The notes: generated by a model not told the origin, from the sequence alone. A stretch of DNA of 64,000 bases from an uncultured Bacteroidales bacterium (GCA_944322585.1 CALUPB010000003.1:124001-188000); one strand, 5' to 3'. Counted from the stretch's first letter, positions 9,399 to 18,631 are shown. Numbers and translations: made by a program.

Positions 9399-10781
9399 AT
9401 GAAAAGAATCCATATAATATCAGCAATCATGGTTGCCGGACTGTGCTCCTGCACCAAATACCTTGACATCAAACCTTACGGGCAGACCATCCCGCAGACT
9501 GCGGAAGAATTCTCCGCCATAATACATGACTATATCAACGACATCGACTATGGTGAAGAAACCATAATTGGGAGCATAATGTCCGTATGTGAACTTGAAG
9601 CCTATGCGGACAACCTCGAACCCCTTCTGCAGGATGCCCAGACAGGCAGGTTAATTCCACTGTATATCGGAGACGACCTTTCCGGGAAACAGACCCGATA
9701 CATCAAGCTCTATGAAGCAATACGGGACTGCAACATTATCATAGGCTATCTCGAGGACAGGGACAGCGAACTCGGACGCAATGTGCTCGGAACCGCCCAT
9801 GCCATCCGTGGAGTATGCTACTACAATCTGCTGCGGGATTTCTGTGACCCTTGCGTAAACAACGGAAACGGTCCCGGTGTCCCTATCGTCACTGAATTCG
9901 ACATGGAAGCCAGACCTGCCAGAAGTACAATAGCCCAGACTGTAAAACAGGCCGAAAATGACATGCTCACAGCCATCTCGTACGATATAAGCGATGAAAT
10001 CTACCGTTTCAACAGCGATGTGATCCGGGGCTACCTTGCCAGGCTGTATTTCTGGGCAGGGAACTGGCCTTCTGCTGCTGAATATGCACGGGACGTTCTC
10101 GATTCCTATCCTCTTCTCAACGGAGCCGCCTACACCGAAATGATGGGATCAGAGACTGCCAGGCGCGGAAATATACTGATAAAAGGAGGTATCATTAACA
10201 GTTCTGCCACTGGTACAGACAATGATGTCATGAAACGATATCTATCCGGCAGACCCGTAAGCCGACAGTTCGTGGAACTGTTTGATGCAGAGAAAGAAAA
10301 CGACATACGATACACAATGTCATTCGACAGCAAGAGGATATTCAAAAAGAATGTCTTCTCCTGCCTTCGAAGCGCAGAGATGCAGCTCATCCTTGCCGAA
10401 AGCCTGTACCATCAGGGCAATGCCGAAGATGCCCTTTCTGCCCTGAATGAACTGAGGCGCAACAGGATTGCCGGAGCAGCCGACTATACCGCCGAAACGC
10501 TTCCCGAAGTAAACGGGAACGACATTATCAGGCAGGATGCATGCGGGAAGCCTCTTACTCCGCTTATCTATGCCATTCTGTGCGAGCGGCGCAAGGAGCT
10601 TTTCATGGAAGGAGACCGTTGGTACGAACTCAAACGCAACGGCCGTCCTGAAAGATGGGCTGTACGCGGCAATTTGAAATATACGACTTTCAGTTACATG
10701 TACACTTTCCCTCTTCCGATTGACGACGTGGAGCTTGTGGAAGGCCTTGTGCAGAACCCGGGTTATGAAAACGTGAGATAA
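9399..10781 (+). CDS. SusD/RagB-like surface lipoprotein
   Basis: Substrate-binding lid of the SusC channel, 460 residues. The lipobox is LCSC with Cys18. Typical RagB/SusD features are TKYLDIKPYGQTIPQTAEEF at the N-terminus and, near the C-terminus, the conserved ILCERRKELFMEGDRWYELKRNG. Four nucleotides separate it from the SusC gene and none separate it from the next gene, so the three are translated from one message. Confidence 0.95.
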   Translation: MKRIHIISAIMVAGLCSCTKYLDIKPYGQTIPQTAEEFSAIIHDYINDIDYGEETIIGSIMSVCELEAYADNLEPLLQDAQTGRLIPLYIGDDLSGKQTRYIKLYEAIRDCNIIIGYLEDRDSELGRNVLGTAHAIRGVCYYNLLRDFCDPCVNNGNGPGVPIVTEFDMEARPARSTIAQTVKQAENDMLTAISYDISDEIYRFNSDVIRGYLARLYFWAGNWPSAAEYARDVLDSYPLLNGAAYTEMMGSETARRGNILIKGGIINSSATGTDNDVMKRYLSGRPVSRQFVELFDAEKENDIRYTMSFDSKRIFKKNVFSCLRSAEMQLILAESLYHQGNAEDALSALNELRRNRIAGAADYTAETLPEVNGNDIIRQDACGKPLTPLIYAILCERRKELFMEGDRWYELKRNGRPERWAVRGNLKYTTFSYMYTFPLPIDDVELVEGLVQNPGYENVR

Positions 10782-10991
10782 ATGAATGCCATGAAGAATA
10801 TATTGTCATCTGCAGCAGTGCTTGTCCTCGCTGTCTGCGCCTTCGTTTCATGCAACCAGCCTTCGGAACTGCCGCCACTGAACTCCGGATATGCCACTAC
10901 CATCATCATGCCCGATCCTCAGGATCTGACCGATGAGGACATGGAATATATCGAAGACGTACGCGCGGAATACGAAGCAAATGCGAAATGA
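10782..10991 (+). CDS. Small lipoprotein of the SusCD operon
   Basis: A 69-residue product whose ATG directly abuts the stop codon of the SusD-like gene (ATG at 10791 is an alternative). The signal peptide ends in a lipobox-like FVSC (Cys24). The mature part is only about 45 residues and strongly acidic (DPQDLTDEDMEYIEDVRAEYE). No family was recognised. Its tight coupling to susD and its lipid anchor suggest an accessory of the SusCD complex, for example a small surface lipoprotein; this is inference. Confidence 0.7.
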   Translation: MNAMKNILSSAAVLVLAVCAFVSCNQPSELPPLNSGYATTIIMPDPQDLTDEDMEYIEDVRAEYEANAK

Positions 10992-11027
10992 CCATTACCA
11001 TATTGTTTAACATAAATTCCAAAAGAC

Positions 11028-12287
11028 ATGAAAAAATTACTATCTGCAATTCTTGCAATGGCAGCAGTAGTGTCTGCATGCAAGAAATCCGAAACCCCGG
11101 GTACTCCTATGGTCTCATTTATCGAGCCGTCAATCTCTGACGGGACTGTCACTCTCATGCTCTCGGTGAGTAATTATTCATCGACAGAAGCGGTATCCGT
11201 GCCTGTAGAATTTGAAGGCACAGCAGTGAAAGGGACCGATTACACCGTATCCGCAGAAGCATTCATCATCGGAGGCCCGGCACCTCTACTTGCCATAACG
11301 ATAACACCCGTAACATTCTCAGGGAATAAAATAGTAGCATCAATCTCGGCTCCTTCAGGCTTTGCCTTAGGAGAAAAAAGCGAACTGGAAATCACACTTG
11401 ACGAGGGCAGTTTCGGTTCGATGGGACTTCTTGCATTCTATGATGCCGAAACCGACGTCTTTGCCACAAGCGACATTAAAATGTATATCAGCACTATGGA
11501 TGACAGTGATGACCAATGGATGGACAACGACACCTACATAAGCGTAGAGGTAGACACTGAGAACTCCACAGCTGTCCTTGGGGAACATTTTGAATTTGTA
11601 GGCGGACAATATGCATTTGTCGAAGGTGACAATTATGAAGGAAGCGTAAAAATCAAGGTTCTCAAATGTGAAGAAGGGAAGAATACATTTACTCTCAGAT
11701 TCAATGACAGCAGATTCTCTAACGGCACACAGGCCAGCATACTGGTCACCATTGTGGATGTGTATGCAAAACTTGACGGAGAATGGGTAATAAATGATCT
11801 TATAATGGACAGAGAGGCATTCTCCGAGATAAATTATTTGTACGGAGAAGAAGAGTTCGTAGAATATCCGGACTTCAATTCTGCCGATAAGATCAGATTC
11901 GATGTAGCCGGCAATAAATTCCACCCGGACTTCCAGTCCAATTTCAAAAGATATTTTATCGGAGAGGCCAATATGGAACCGGGAGAAGCCATGACAATAG
12001 ATCTCACAACAGACTATTTCTTTGGAGAACAGGGGACATTCCTGCTCGTCAGCCTTGACAATGTAAACCGTTACTTCTCAGATACAGAATTCAGTGAAGA
12101 CAAACAGGGCTATATCGGGGTAAATATCACCGAAGATGAAAACGGTGAAGACCTGCTTGACTTTTATGTCATAGATTATACATCCCACACATTCATCACA
12201 TCCGCACTGAATTTCTATAACAAAGAAAAACCGGTCGCAACCGGAGTAGGTTTCTATATCCGGATGAACTTCAAGCGTGCCAATTAA
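11028..12287 (+). CDS. Lipoprotein with Calx-beta-like repeats
   Basis: 419-residue lipoprotein (lipobox VSAC, Cys18), last gene of the uptake operon. The mature part has two stretches resembling Calx-beta/immunoglobulin-like strands: EAVSVPVEFEGTAVKGTDYTV and, further on, STAVLGEHFEFVGGQYAFVEG. The rest is an unassigned acidic C-terminal domain. Such proteins often close SusCD loci and present a surface binding domain. The domain call rests on pattern only; a DUF4929- or BACON-like assignment cannot be excluded. The gene is less GC-rich than susC and susD. Confidence 0.75.
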   Translation: MKKLLSAILAMAAVVSACKKSETPGTPMVSFIEPSISDGTVTLMLSVSNYSSTEAVSVPVEFEGTAVKGTDYTVSAEAFIIGGPAPLLAITITPVTFSGNKIVASISAPSGFALGEKSELEITLDEGSFGSMGLLAFYDAETDVFATSDIKMYISTMDDSDDQWMDNDTYISVEVDTENSTAVLGEHFEFVGGQYAFVEGDNYEGSVKIKVLKCEEGKNTFTLRFNDSRFSNGTQASILVTIVDVYAKLDGEWVINDLIMDREAFSEINYLYGEEEFVEYPDFNSADKIRFDVAGNKFHPDFQSNFKRYFIGEANMEPGEAMTIDLTTDYFFGEQGTFLLVSLDNVNRYFSDTEFSEDKQGYIGVNITEDENGEDLLDFYVIDYTSHTFITSALNFYNKEKPVATGVGFYIRMNFKRAN

Positions 12288-12345
12288 CAGGCATGCCCGT
12301 TGAAAAGTGTCTGGTCTGAAGCCTGACACATCTCCCCCACACAAC

Positions 12346-12384
12346 GACAGGATGGCCGATTGAATGGCCATCCTGTCTGTTTTA
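12346..12384 (+). terminator. Rho-independent terminator of the SusCD operon
   Basis: A perfect 12-bp stem (12346-12357 with 12366-12377, GACAGGATGGCC and its complement) has an 8-nt loop and is followed by TGTTTT. It lies between the last gene of the plus-strand operon and the convergent end of the efflux operon. Confidence 0.85.
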
Positions 12385-12423
12385 ACGCCCTGATGCGCAC
12401 AATGGCATCCGCCACACACCAGT

Positions 12424-15400
12424 TCAGTCTTCCGCCTGCCAGCCGCCGCCGAGGGCCTTGTAGATATCGACAAGGGCGATATACTCGTCCATCACCGCAT
12501 TGCTGTACTCCACCTGGGCATCAAGATAGACCCTGTTCGCATCCAGAAGGTCGAGATATCTGATGGCACCGTTGATATACTGGATATTGGTAAGATCGAC
12601 GTATTTAAGGGCTGCCTGCATAAGGTCGTACTTGGCATCCGTATTTTTCTGCGCCGACTGGAATGTCACTACGGCATCATGGACTTCCCTGAAAGCCTGC
12701 ATGACGGATTTCTCGTATCCTATCCTCGCCTGCTCGTATTCGGCTACCGCAGCCTTGAAGGCGGCTTTCCTCTTTCCGAACTGGAACACGGGCGCAGCCA
12801 CCGAAGCCACGGCATAATAGAACGGGGACTTCAGTACATCCAGGAAGGAGTTGCTCTCCAATCCTCCCTGCAGCCCTATCGTCAGGGTAGGGAACCTCTC
12901 GGCCTGCGCCACCCCCACTTCAGCCTCGGCAGCCCTCAGCCGCTGCTCTGCCTGTCTCAGGTCCGGCCTTCGCCAAAGAAGGTCGGAAGGCACACCGATC
13001 GGAATCTCCTCCCTGTATGACAGCTTGTCAGGAGTCCTCGACCTTTCCACCGGCTTCGGATATGACCCCGTCAGGAAGGCAATCTCACTTTCTTTCAAAG
13101 CCACCTGCCTCTCAATGTCAGGGACAAGAGCCTCTGTCGTGGCGAGTTCCACAAGAGCCTGCTGGTACGGAATCTCATCCGTAAGTCCGCCGTCGAGCCT
13201 CAATTTCGCCTGAGTTACGCCTTCCCGCCTGGTTTTCAGTGTACTGCGGACAATCTCAAGTTCATTGTCAAGGGCCATCAGTTCGAAATACGCAGTGGCG
13301 ACATCCGCAATGAGGGTCATTTTCAACGCCCTCTGCGCCTCGATGCTCGCAAGATACTCCGACATCCTGGCCTTTCCGGCCCATCTCAGATGCCCCCACA
13401 GGTCTATTTCCCATGTCATATAAGCCTTGAGATCTATCTGAGGGTCATGCGTAGGGTCGGATCCCCCGTAGTTGTTGTATTCGTCATCTGCCGCTGCATT
13501 TATTCCGAACGCCGGCCACAGGTCAGCCCTCTGTATCCTGTAACGGTATTCCAATTCCTTAATCCTCTCTGCCGCCACAAGCATGTCCTTGTTATACTCA
13601 AGCGCCTGCCTTATGAGATGCTGGAGAAGGGTGTCCGGATATATCTTCCACCAGTCCATATCCGCCACCGTGAGGGAATCCTCCGGCATGTCCATATTGA
13701 ATTCCTCCGGCATGTCTATCCGAGGGTCTGTACAATATTTTGCAGGAGAACATGATGTCGCGACACCTCCGACAGAAAGCATCAGCACTATGGCTGTCAC
13801 GGCCGCCCCTCCCGGGAATCCGTTACCGGAAGTTCTCCCGGATTTTCCATGACAGCTCTGGTCTTCTGAAGACCGGTCAATTCCCGAGCCTCTGTCTTTA
13901 CCGCCATTGTCCCCGCGCTTTCCGGACAGTATCCCGCGTCCGGGCTTTCCTCCATTTCTGTTATTGAATTTCATTCTCAATCTATATATCCATACAAAGA
14001 AGAACGGGACGAACACTATGCCTGCGGAAATGGCCACGAGCATACCGAAGAACACCCCGGTACCGATATCCTGACGGCTTGCCGAACCCGGTCCGGAAGC
14101 GAACACGAGAGGAAGCATACCGAGGATGAATGCAAGGGATGTCATCACGATAGGTCTGAACCTCAGCTGGGCGGCCACGACTGCCGCCTCTTCCACAGGC
14201 CGTCCTTTCTCCACTTCCTCTTTCGCGAATTCCACAATAAGTATTGCATTCTTCGCCACAAGACCGACAAGCATCACCAGACCGATCTGGAAATATATGT
14301 TGCTCTCATATCCGAGCACGAGTATCCCCAAATATGCCCCCGCTATGGCTATCGGCAGGGAAAGTATCACGGCTATCGGCACTGACCAGCTCTCGTACTG
14401 GGCAGCAAGGAAAAGGAACACGAACAGCAGGCAAAGTCCGAGTACAAGTCCAGTCTGGCCTCCCTCCTTCTTCTCCTGATAGGACATTCCGCTCCATTCC
14501 ACCCCGACATTGGAAGGCAGATGCTCGTTCACTATCTCCTCCAGGATATCCATGGCCTGTCCCGAACTCACTCCATGGGCCGCCTCCCCGTTGATCGTAA
14601 CCGAATAATACATGTTGAAGCGCTTTATCGTTCCCGGCCCCGTCGTATAGGATGTCGTGCCGAGAGCAGAGACGGGCACCATCGACCCGCTGGAACTCCT
14701 CACATAAAACAGATTGAGATCCGAACGGCTGCCCCTGTAAGGAGCATCGGCCTGCAGATATACCCTGTACACCCTGTTGAACATGTTGAAGTCATTGATG
14801 TACACGGAGCCGGTAAAGGCCTTAAGCGTGGAGAACACATCGGAAAGCGGCACTCCGAGCAGCTGTGTCTTGTCCCTGTCGGCATCGAAATAAAGCTGCG
14901 GGATGTCTTTCTGCATTCCGGAAGACAAACCGGTCAGCTCCTTTCTCATGGAAGCATAGTACATCAGAGTGTCTGTGGCGGCCTGCAACTGTTCATACGA
15001 GCAGTCTCCCTTGGCTTCAAGCACCATGGAGAAACCGCCCGATGTCCCGAGTCCCGGTATCACCGCCGGGGAGCTCAGATAGACCTTGCTCTCCGGATAG
15101 ACGGAAAGGCTGTCCCTGACCATCTGCATGGTCTTGTTGATATTCCTTTCCTTCCGCTCTTTCCAAGGCTTCATTATCACAGTGATATAGCTGTTGGACT
15201 GACTGGAGCCTATACGCGGACTGGAACCGGACACATCAAGCGCATACTCGATATCCGGCTGTCTCATGAGGAAATCCATAGCCCGTGCCGTCACCACCCT
15301 CGTCCTCTCGAGAGTGGCGCCCACCGGAAGTTCGAGCTCCACTGTAAAATACCCCTGATCCTCCTGCGGCATGAAACTCTGGGGGACAATCTGCGCCATT

Positions 15401-17055
15401 ACCCATATGCCGATGCAGGCCACTCCGAAAATGGCGAACATCCTCGGCATATGCCTGAGGCTGGCACGTACCATCTTAGCATAGAAAGAATTGCCGGCTG
15501 CAAGACCCTCATTGATTTTTCTGAAAATAAAATTCTTCTTCTCTCCCTCGACATGCGGCTTGAGGAACTTGGAGCACATCACCGGACTCAGTGTAAGAGC
15601 CACGACAGTGGATATTATCACTGAGACGGCAATCGTAATGGTGAACTGCCGGAAGAGCTGCCCCGTGATGCCTGACAGGAAACTTACAGGCACAAACACA
15701 GCACACAGCACGAGGGACATGGCTATCAGCGCCCCACCTATGCCGCGCATCGCCTTCTTGGTGGCCTCGTACGGAGAAAGGTGCTCCTCTGTCATGATCC
15801 TGTCCACATTTTCCACCACGACGATGGCATCGTCCACCACTATACCGATGGCAAGAATAAGTCCGAGCAGAGTCATCATGTTCAGGGAGAACCCGAAGAC
15901 GAGCATCACACCGAAAGTACCGATCAGCGATATCGGTACCGCTATGGCAGGTATCAGGGTCGCCCTCCAGCTCTGGAGAGAGAGGAACACCACCAGTATC
16001 ACAAGGATGAGAGCTTCGAAAAGGGTCTTGTACACATGATGGATGGACTCGGAGATATAGGTAGTCATATCGAACGGTATGTCGTACGATATTCCCTCGG
16101 GAAAACTTGCGCTGATTTCCTCCAGAGTGGCCTTTACATTCCTGGCCACTTCCATGGCATTCGCCCCGGGAAGCATATAGAGGTTCATCACCGCGGCGTT
16201 CTCCCCGTTGATGCCGCTCTCCGTATTGTAAGACTGGGCCTCAAGGGATACCCTCGCCACATCCTTGAGCCTGATTATCGCTCCGTCGTCGCTCGCCCTC
16301 AGGACAATGTTCTCGAACTGGCTCACCGACGAGAGACGTCCCGTAGCAGTAATCGGGACCGAAATGTCCACACCGTCGATCGGCTGCTGCCCCAGCATTC
16401 CTGCCGCAGACTCACGGTTCTGGTCCTTGAGCGCCTTCTGAAGATCCTGTACAGTCAGCCCGAGCGAAGCGAGCTTGTCCGGCTGCACCCATATCTGCAT
16501 CGCATAATAACGGCTGCCGACATTGGAGACCCTCCCGACACCCGGTACACGGCGGAGCATGTCCAGAACATTGAGGGTAGCGAAATTGCTCAGATATATC
16601 TCGTCGAACTTCTCGTCTTCGGACTGGATCGTCACCGTCATGAGACGGCTCGAAGCCTGTTTCTGCACCGATATGCCATTCTGGACCACCTCGGCGGGAA
16701 GTCTTGCCTCCGCCTCCTTCACACGGTTCTGTACCTCCACCGCCGCGATGTCGGGATTGGTCGTGATGTCAAAAGTAAGGGTGGCCGAGAAACTTCCGGA
16801 ATTGGAATTGGTGGACTCCATATAAAGCATTCCCGGAGTTCCGTTCAGTTCCTGCTCGATCGGAGTTGCCACAGCCTGGGCCACGGCAGTCGCGCTCGCT
16901 CCCGGATATGAAGCGGACACAGTCACTACGGGCGGGACAATCTGCGGATACTGGTCCACGGGAAGCTGCACAAGGCCTATGATACCGACAATGACTATCA
17001 GGGCCGATATGACAGCCGAGAATACAGGTCTGTCTATAAAGAAATCAGATTTCAT
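12424..17055 (-). CDS. RND (HAE1/AcrB-type) efflux pump fused to an OprM/NodT-type outer-membrane factor
   Basis: A single 1543-residue frame. Residues 1 to about 1030 are a complete AcrB-like transporter (MKSDFFIDRPVFSAVISALI; VVDDAIVVVENVDR; GLVAKNAILIVEFAKE). Residues about 1102-1543 are a TolC/OprM-type lipoprotein (ADMDWWKIYPDTLLQHLI; LWRRPDLRQAEQRLRAAEAEVGVAQAERFPTL, quoted in parts of the motif). The two are joined by a hydrophilic linker (about 1030-1082), then a hydrophobic segment and a lipobox-like VATSC at Cys1102. Cleavage there could release the outer-membrane lipoprotein. An internal start at Met1028 is the alternative. It is the second gene after the adaptor. Start chosen at 17055, because MKSDFF is the normal RND N-terminus. 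Confidence 0.9.
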   Translation of the reverse strand: MKSDFFIDRPVFSAVISALIVIVGIIGLVQLPVDQYPQIVPPVVTVSASYPGASATAVAQAVATPIEQELNGTPGMLYMESTNSNSGSFSATLTFDITTNPDIAAVEVQNRVKEAEARLPAEVVQNGISVQKQASSRLMTVTIQSEDEKFDEIYLSNFATLNVLDMLRRVPGVGRVSNVGSRYYAMQIWVQPDKLASLGLTVQDLQKALKDQNRESAAGMLGQQPIDGVDISVPITATGRLSSVSQFENIVLRASDDGAIIRLKDVARVSLEAQSYNTESGINGENAAVMNLYMLPGANAMEVARNVKATLEEISASFPEGISYDIPFDMTTYISESIHHVYKTLFEALILVILVVFLSLQSWRATLIPAIAVPISLIGTFGVMLVFGFSLNMMTLLGLILAIGIVVDDAIVVVENVDRIMTEEHLSPYEATKKAMRGIGGALIAMSLVLCAVFVPVSFLSGITGQLFRQFTITIAVSVIISTVVALTLSPVMCSKFLKPHVEGEKKNFIFRKINEGLAAGNSFYAKMVRASLRHMPRMFAIFGVACIGIWVMAQIVPQSFMPQEDQGYFTVELELPVGATLERTRVVTARAMDFLMRQPDIEYALDVSGSSPRIGSSQSNSYITVIMKPWKERKERNINKTMQMVRDSLSVYPESKVYLSSPAVIPGLGTSGGFSMVLEAKGDCSYEQLQAATDTLMYYASMRKELTGLSSGMQKDIPQLYFDADRDKTQLLGVPLSDVFSTLKAFTGSVYINDFNMFNRVYRVYLQADAPYRGSRSDLNLFYVRSSSGSMVPVSALGTTSYTTGPGTIKRFNMYYSVTINGEAAHGVSSGQAMDILEEIVNEHLPSNVGVEWSGMSYQEKKEGGQTGLVLGLCLLFVFLFLAAQYESWSVPIAVILSLPIAIAGAYLGILVLGYESNIYFQIGLVMLVGLVAKNAILIVEFAKEEVEKGRPVEEAAVVAAQLRFRPIVMTSLAFILGMLPLVFASGPGSASRQDIGTGVFFGMLVAISAGIVFVPFFFVWIYRLRMKFNNRNGGKPGRGILSGKRGDNGGKDRGSGIDRSSEDQSCHGKSGRTSGNGFPGGAAVTAIVLMLSVGGVATSCSPAKYCTDPRIDMPEEFNMDMPEDSLTVADMDWWKIYPDTLLQHLIRQALEYNKDMLVAAERIKELEYRYRIQRADLWPAFGINAAADDEYNNYGGSDPTHDPQIDLKAYMTWEIDLWGHLRWAGKARMSEYLASIEAQRALKMTLIADVATAYFELMALDNELEIVRSTLKTRREGVTQAKLRLDGGLTDEIPYQQALVELATTEALVPDIERQVALKESEIAFLTGSYPKPVERSRTPDKLSYREEIPIGVPSDLLWRRPDLRQAEQRLRAAEAEVGVAQAERFPTLTIGLQGGLESNSFLDVLKSPFYYAVASVAAPVFQFGKRKAAFKAAVAEYEQARIGYEKSVMQAFREVHDAVVTFQSAQKNTDAKYDLMQAALKYVDLTNIQYINGAIRYLDLLDANRVYLDAQVEYSNAVMDEYIALVDIYKALGGGWQAED

Positions 17056-17153
17056 ATTATTGTCAATCAATAACCAACGTGCCAATCAACCATAATCTGA
17101 ACTCTACCAGGATACAGGGATACTGTCAAAACGGATTGACAATAATATGAAAT
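17049..17153 (-). repeat. Perfect 20-bp inverted repeat covering the RND start codon
   Basis: 17049-17068 is the exact reverse complement of 17134-17153, separated by 65 nt. In the message of the efflux operon the 3' arm contains the ATG (17053-17055) of the pump gene, so a 20-bp hairpin would hide its start codon. The motif TTGATTGACAA of the arm also occurs in a third copy next to the adaptor stop codon (17279-17289). Confidence 0.85.
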
Positions 17154-17179
17154 ATCCTAACCCCCACCGGCAAGCGGAG

Positions 17180-17255
17180 CCCCCTTGAGGGTGCGTCACC
17201 CTTCTCAAATCCTCCCTCTCCGGGAGGACTTTTCCGAAAAACTCCGTTTTTCCCG
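17180..17255. repeat. Cluster of three small hairpins between adaptor and RND genes
   Basis: Three adjacent inverted repeats are visible: AGGGTG-CGT-CACCCT (17188-17202), CCTCCC-N5-GGGAGG (17211-17227) and AAAAAC-TCC-GTTTTT (17237-17251). Together with the 20-bp inverted repeat they fill the 235-nt gap. They could be a REP-like element or RNA stability/attenuation structures that tune pump levels relative to adaptor. Confidence 0.5.
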
Positions 17256-17290
17256 AAATATGGTATATGCACAATATTTGTCAATCAATG

Positions 17291-18505
17291 TCAATAGGCG
17301 CTGCGGGCAGGCAGGCCGTGAGTAAGCTTATGATAGCCTTCCACCACAATGCTCTCTCCGGGACGCAGGCCACGCTCTACCACAGTGTCATTGCCGCTCT
17401 CCGGCCCCAGCTCTATGAAACGCTTTTCGGCTATCCCGTCCGGGCGGAGCACCCAGATATAGGCCGCACTCTTTTCTATCACAATCGCCTTGGTAGGCAC
17501 CACAACTGCGTTCTCGATGACATTCAGAAGCATGGTGACATTGGTGAACTGCCCCGGGAGGAGCTCCCTGTCAGGATTCGGCATTTCGGCCCTGACAAGG
17601 AACGTTCCGGTCTTGGAATCCACCTGCGGATCGGCGAAATCCACATAACCTTTATATTTATATACGGACTTGTCCGCCAAGGTTATCGTCACATACGGAT
17701 CGAATTTCCGGGTGGAATCCGTCTGGCCTATGTTCACATTGGTCGTCTTGCTCCTTTGATAGTCGAGATCCGTCATCTTGAACTCCACAAGTACCGTATC
17801 GCTCTTGACCACCGTCGTCAACAGGGACTGCGACCCCGGCCCTACCAGAGTGCCGATGTCCACATAACTCTCGCTGATATATCCGCTGATCGGAGAACGC
17901 ACCGTAGTATAGCTCAGAGCGAGTTCATCCTGCTTCAGGTCAGCCTCGCTCATCCCCACATCCGCCACGGCACTTTCGTATGATGCTATAGCATTGTCCA
18001 TGTCCAGCTGGCTCGCGGCCTTCTGGTCAAATAGCGGCCGTATCCTGTTGAGGTCGCGTTCCGCCTTCTGGGCAAGGGCCCTGTTCTTCTGCAGCAATGA
18101 CTTGGCCTTCTCCACCTTCGCCTCATACTGGCTCGGGTCTATTACAAACAGTATCTGATCCTTGTTGACATAAGAACCCTCGTCGAAAAGCATCTTTTCA
18201 AGATACCCCTCGACTCTCGCCCTCACCTCGACAAAAAGCTGGGCCCTTATACTTCCAGGATATTCCCCATAGATTTCCACATCCCTGAGTGTCACCATCT
18301 GCGTCTCCACCACCGGAGGTTCCGGCGCCACAGGACGTTTTCCGGTAAGCAAAACAGCCGCCACAACTGCCGCTGCCAGGATTACGGCAATAATGACCCA
18401 TTGCCACCACCTGAACGCTTTCAGCTGTCCGCCTACTTTTGAGCCGGCCGCCTTAGCCCTTCTCGCCGTAGAACCGACCCTGCTGACAATTTCTTCCTTT
18501 TTCAT
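17291..18505 (-). CDS. RND efflux periplasmic adaptor (AcrA/MexA-type membrane fusion protein)
   Basis: 404 residues. The N-terminus is cytoplasmic and basic, followed by one transmembrane helix (about 33-55, WWQWVIIAVILAAAVVAAVLL). Then come a lipoyl/barrel-sandwich half (RARVEGYLEKMLFDEGSYVNKDQILF), a coiled-coil hairpin (about 125-205), the second lipoyl half (TVRSPISGYI) and a beta-barrel with LLPGQFTNVTM. It has no lipobox, so it is anchored by the helix; AcrA itself is a lipoprotein. It is the promoter-proximal gene of the efflux operon, 235 nt ahead of the pump gene. Specificity is unknown. Confidence 0.93.
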   Translation of the reverse strand: MKKEEIVSRVGSTARRAKAAGSKVGGQLKAFRWWQWVIIAVILAAAVVAAVLLTGKRPVAPEPPVVETQMVTLRDVEIYGEYPGSIRAQLFVEVRARVEGYLEKMLFDEGSYVNKDQILFVIDPSQYEAKVEKAKSLLQKNRALAQKAERDLNRIRPLFDQKAASQLDMDNAIASYESAVADVGMSEADLKQDELALSYTTVRSPISGYISESYVDIGTLVGPGSQSLLTTVVKSDTVLVEFKMTDLDYQRSKTTNVNIGQTDSTRKFDPYVTITLADKSVYKYKGYVDFADPQVDSKTGTFLVRAEMPNPDRELLPGQFTNVTMLLNVIENAVVVPTKAIVIEKSAAYIWVLRPDGIAEKRFIELGPESGNDTVVERGLRPGESIVVEGYHKLTHGLPARSAY

Positions 18506-18535
18506 AAAATCTTCTTCTGACTACTAACCGAACTT

Positions 18536-18543
18536 CAAAAGTA
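18536..18543 (-). promoter_or_regulatory. -7 box of the efflux operon
   Basis: TACTTTTG on the minus strand matches TAnnTTTG, about 30 nt upstream of the adaptor start. No TetR- or MarR-type regulator gene adjoins the operon. Confidence 0.45.
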
Positions 18544-18587
18544 CACAGAATTTCCATATAAACAATGTACCACCCCTGAAAAGCGGC

Positions 18588-18627
18588 ATAAAACAGCGAC
18601 AGAGACCGGAAAACCGGTCTCTGTCGC
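18588..18627 (-). terminator. Terminator of tRNA-Leu
   Basis: A perfect 14-bp stem (18596-18609 with 18614-18627) with an AAAA loop on the plus strand. In the minus direction it starts 4 nt after the tRNA and is followed by TGTTTTA. Confidence 0.85.
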
Positions 18628-18631
18628 CTTG

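Noticed and set aside
15781-16911. Plus-strand open frame of 376 codons
   Set aside because: Antisense to the conserved transporter part of the RND fusion; translation is His/Arg-rich without domains.
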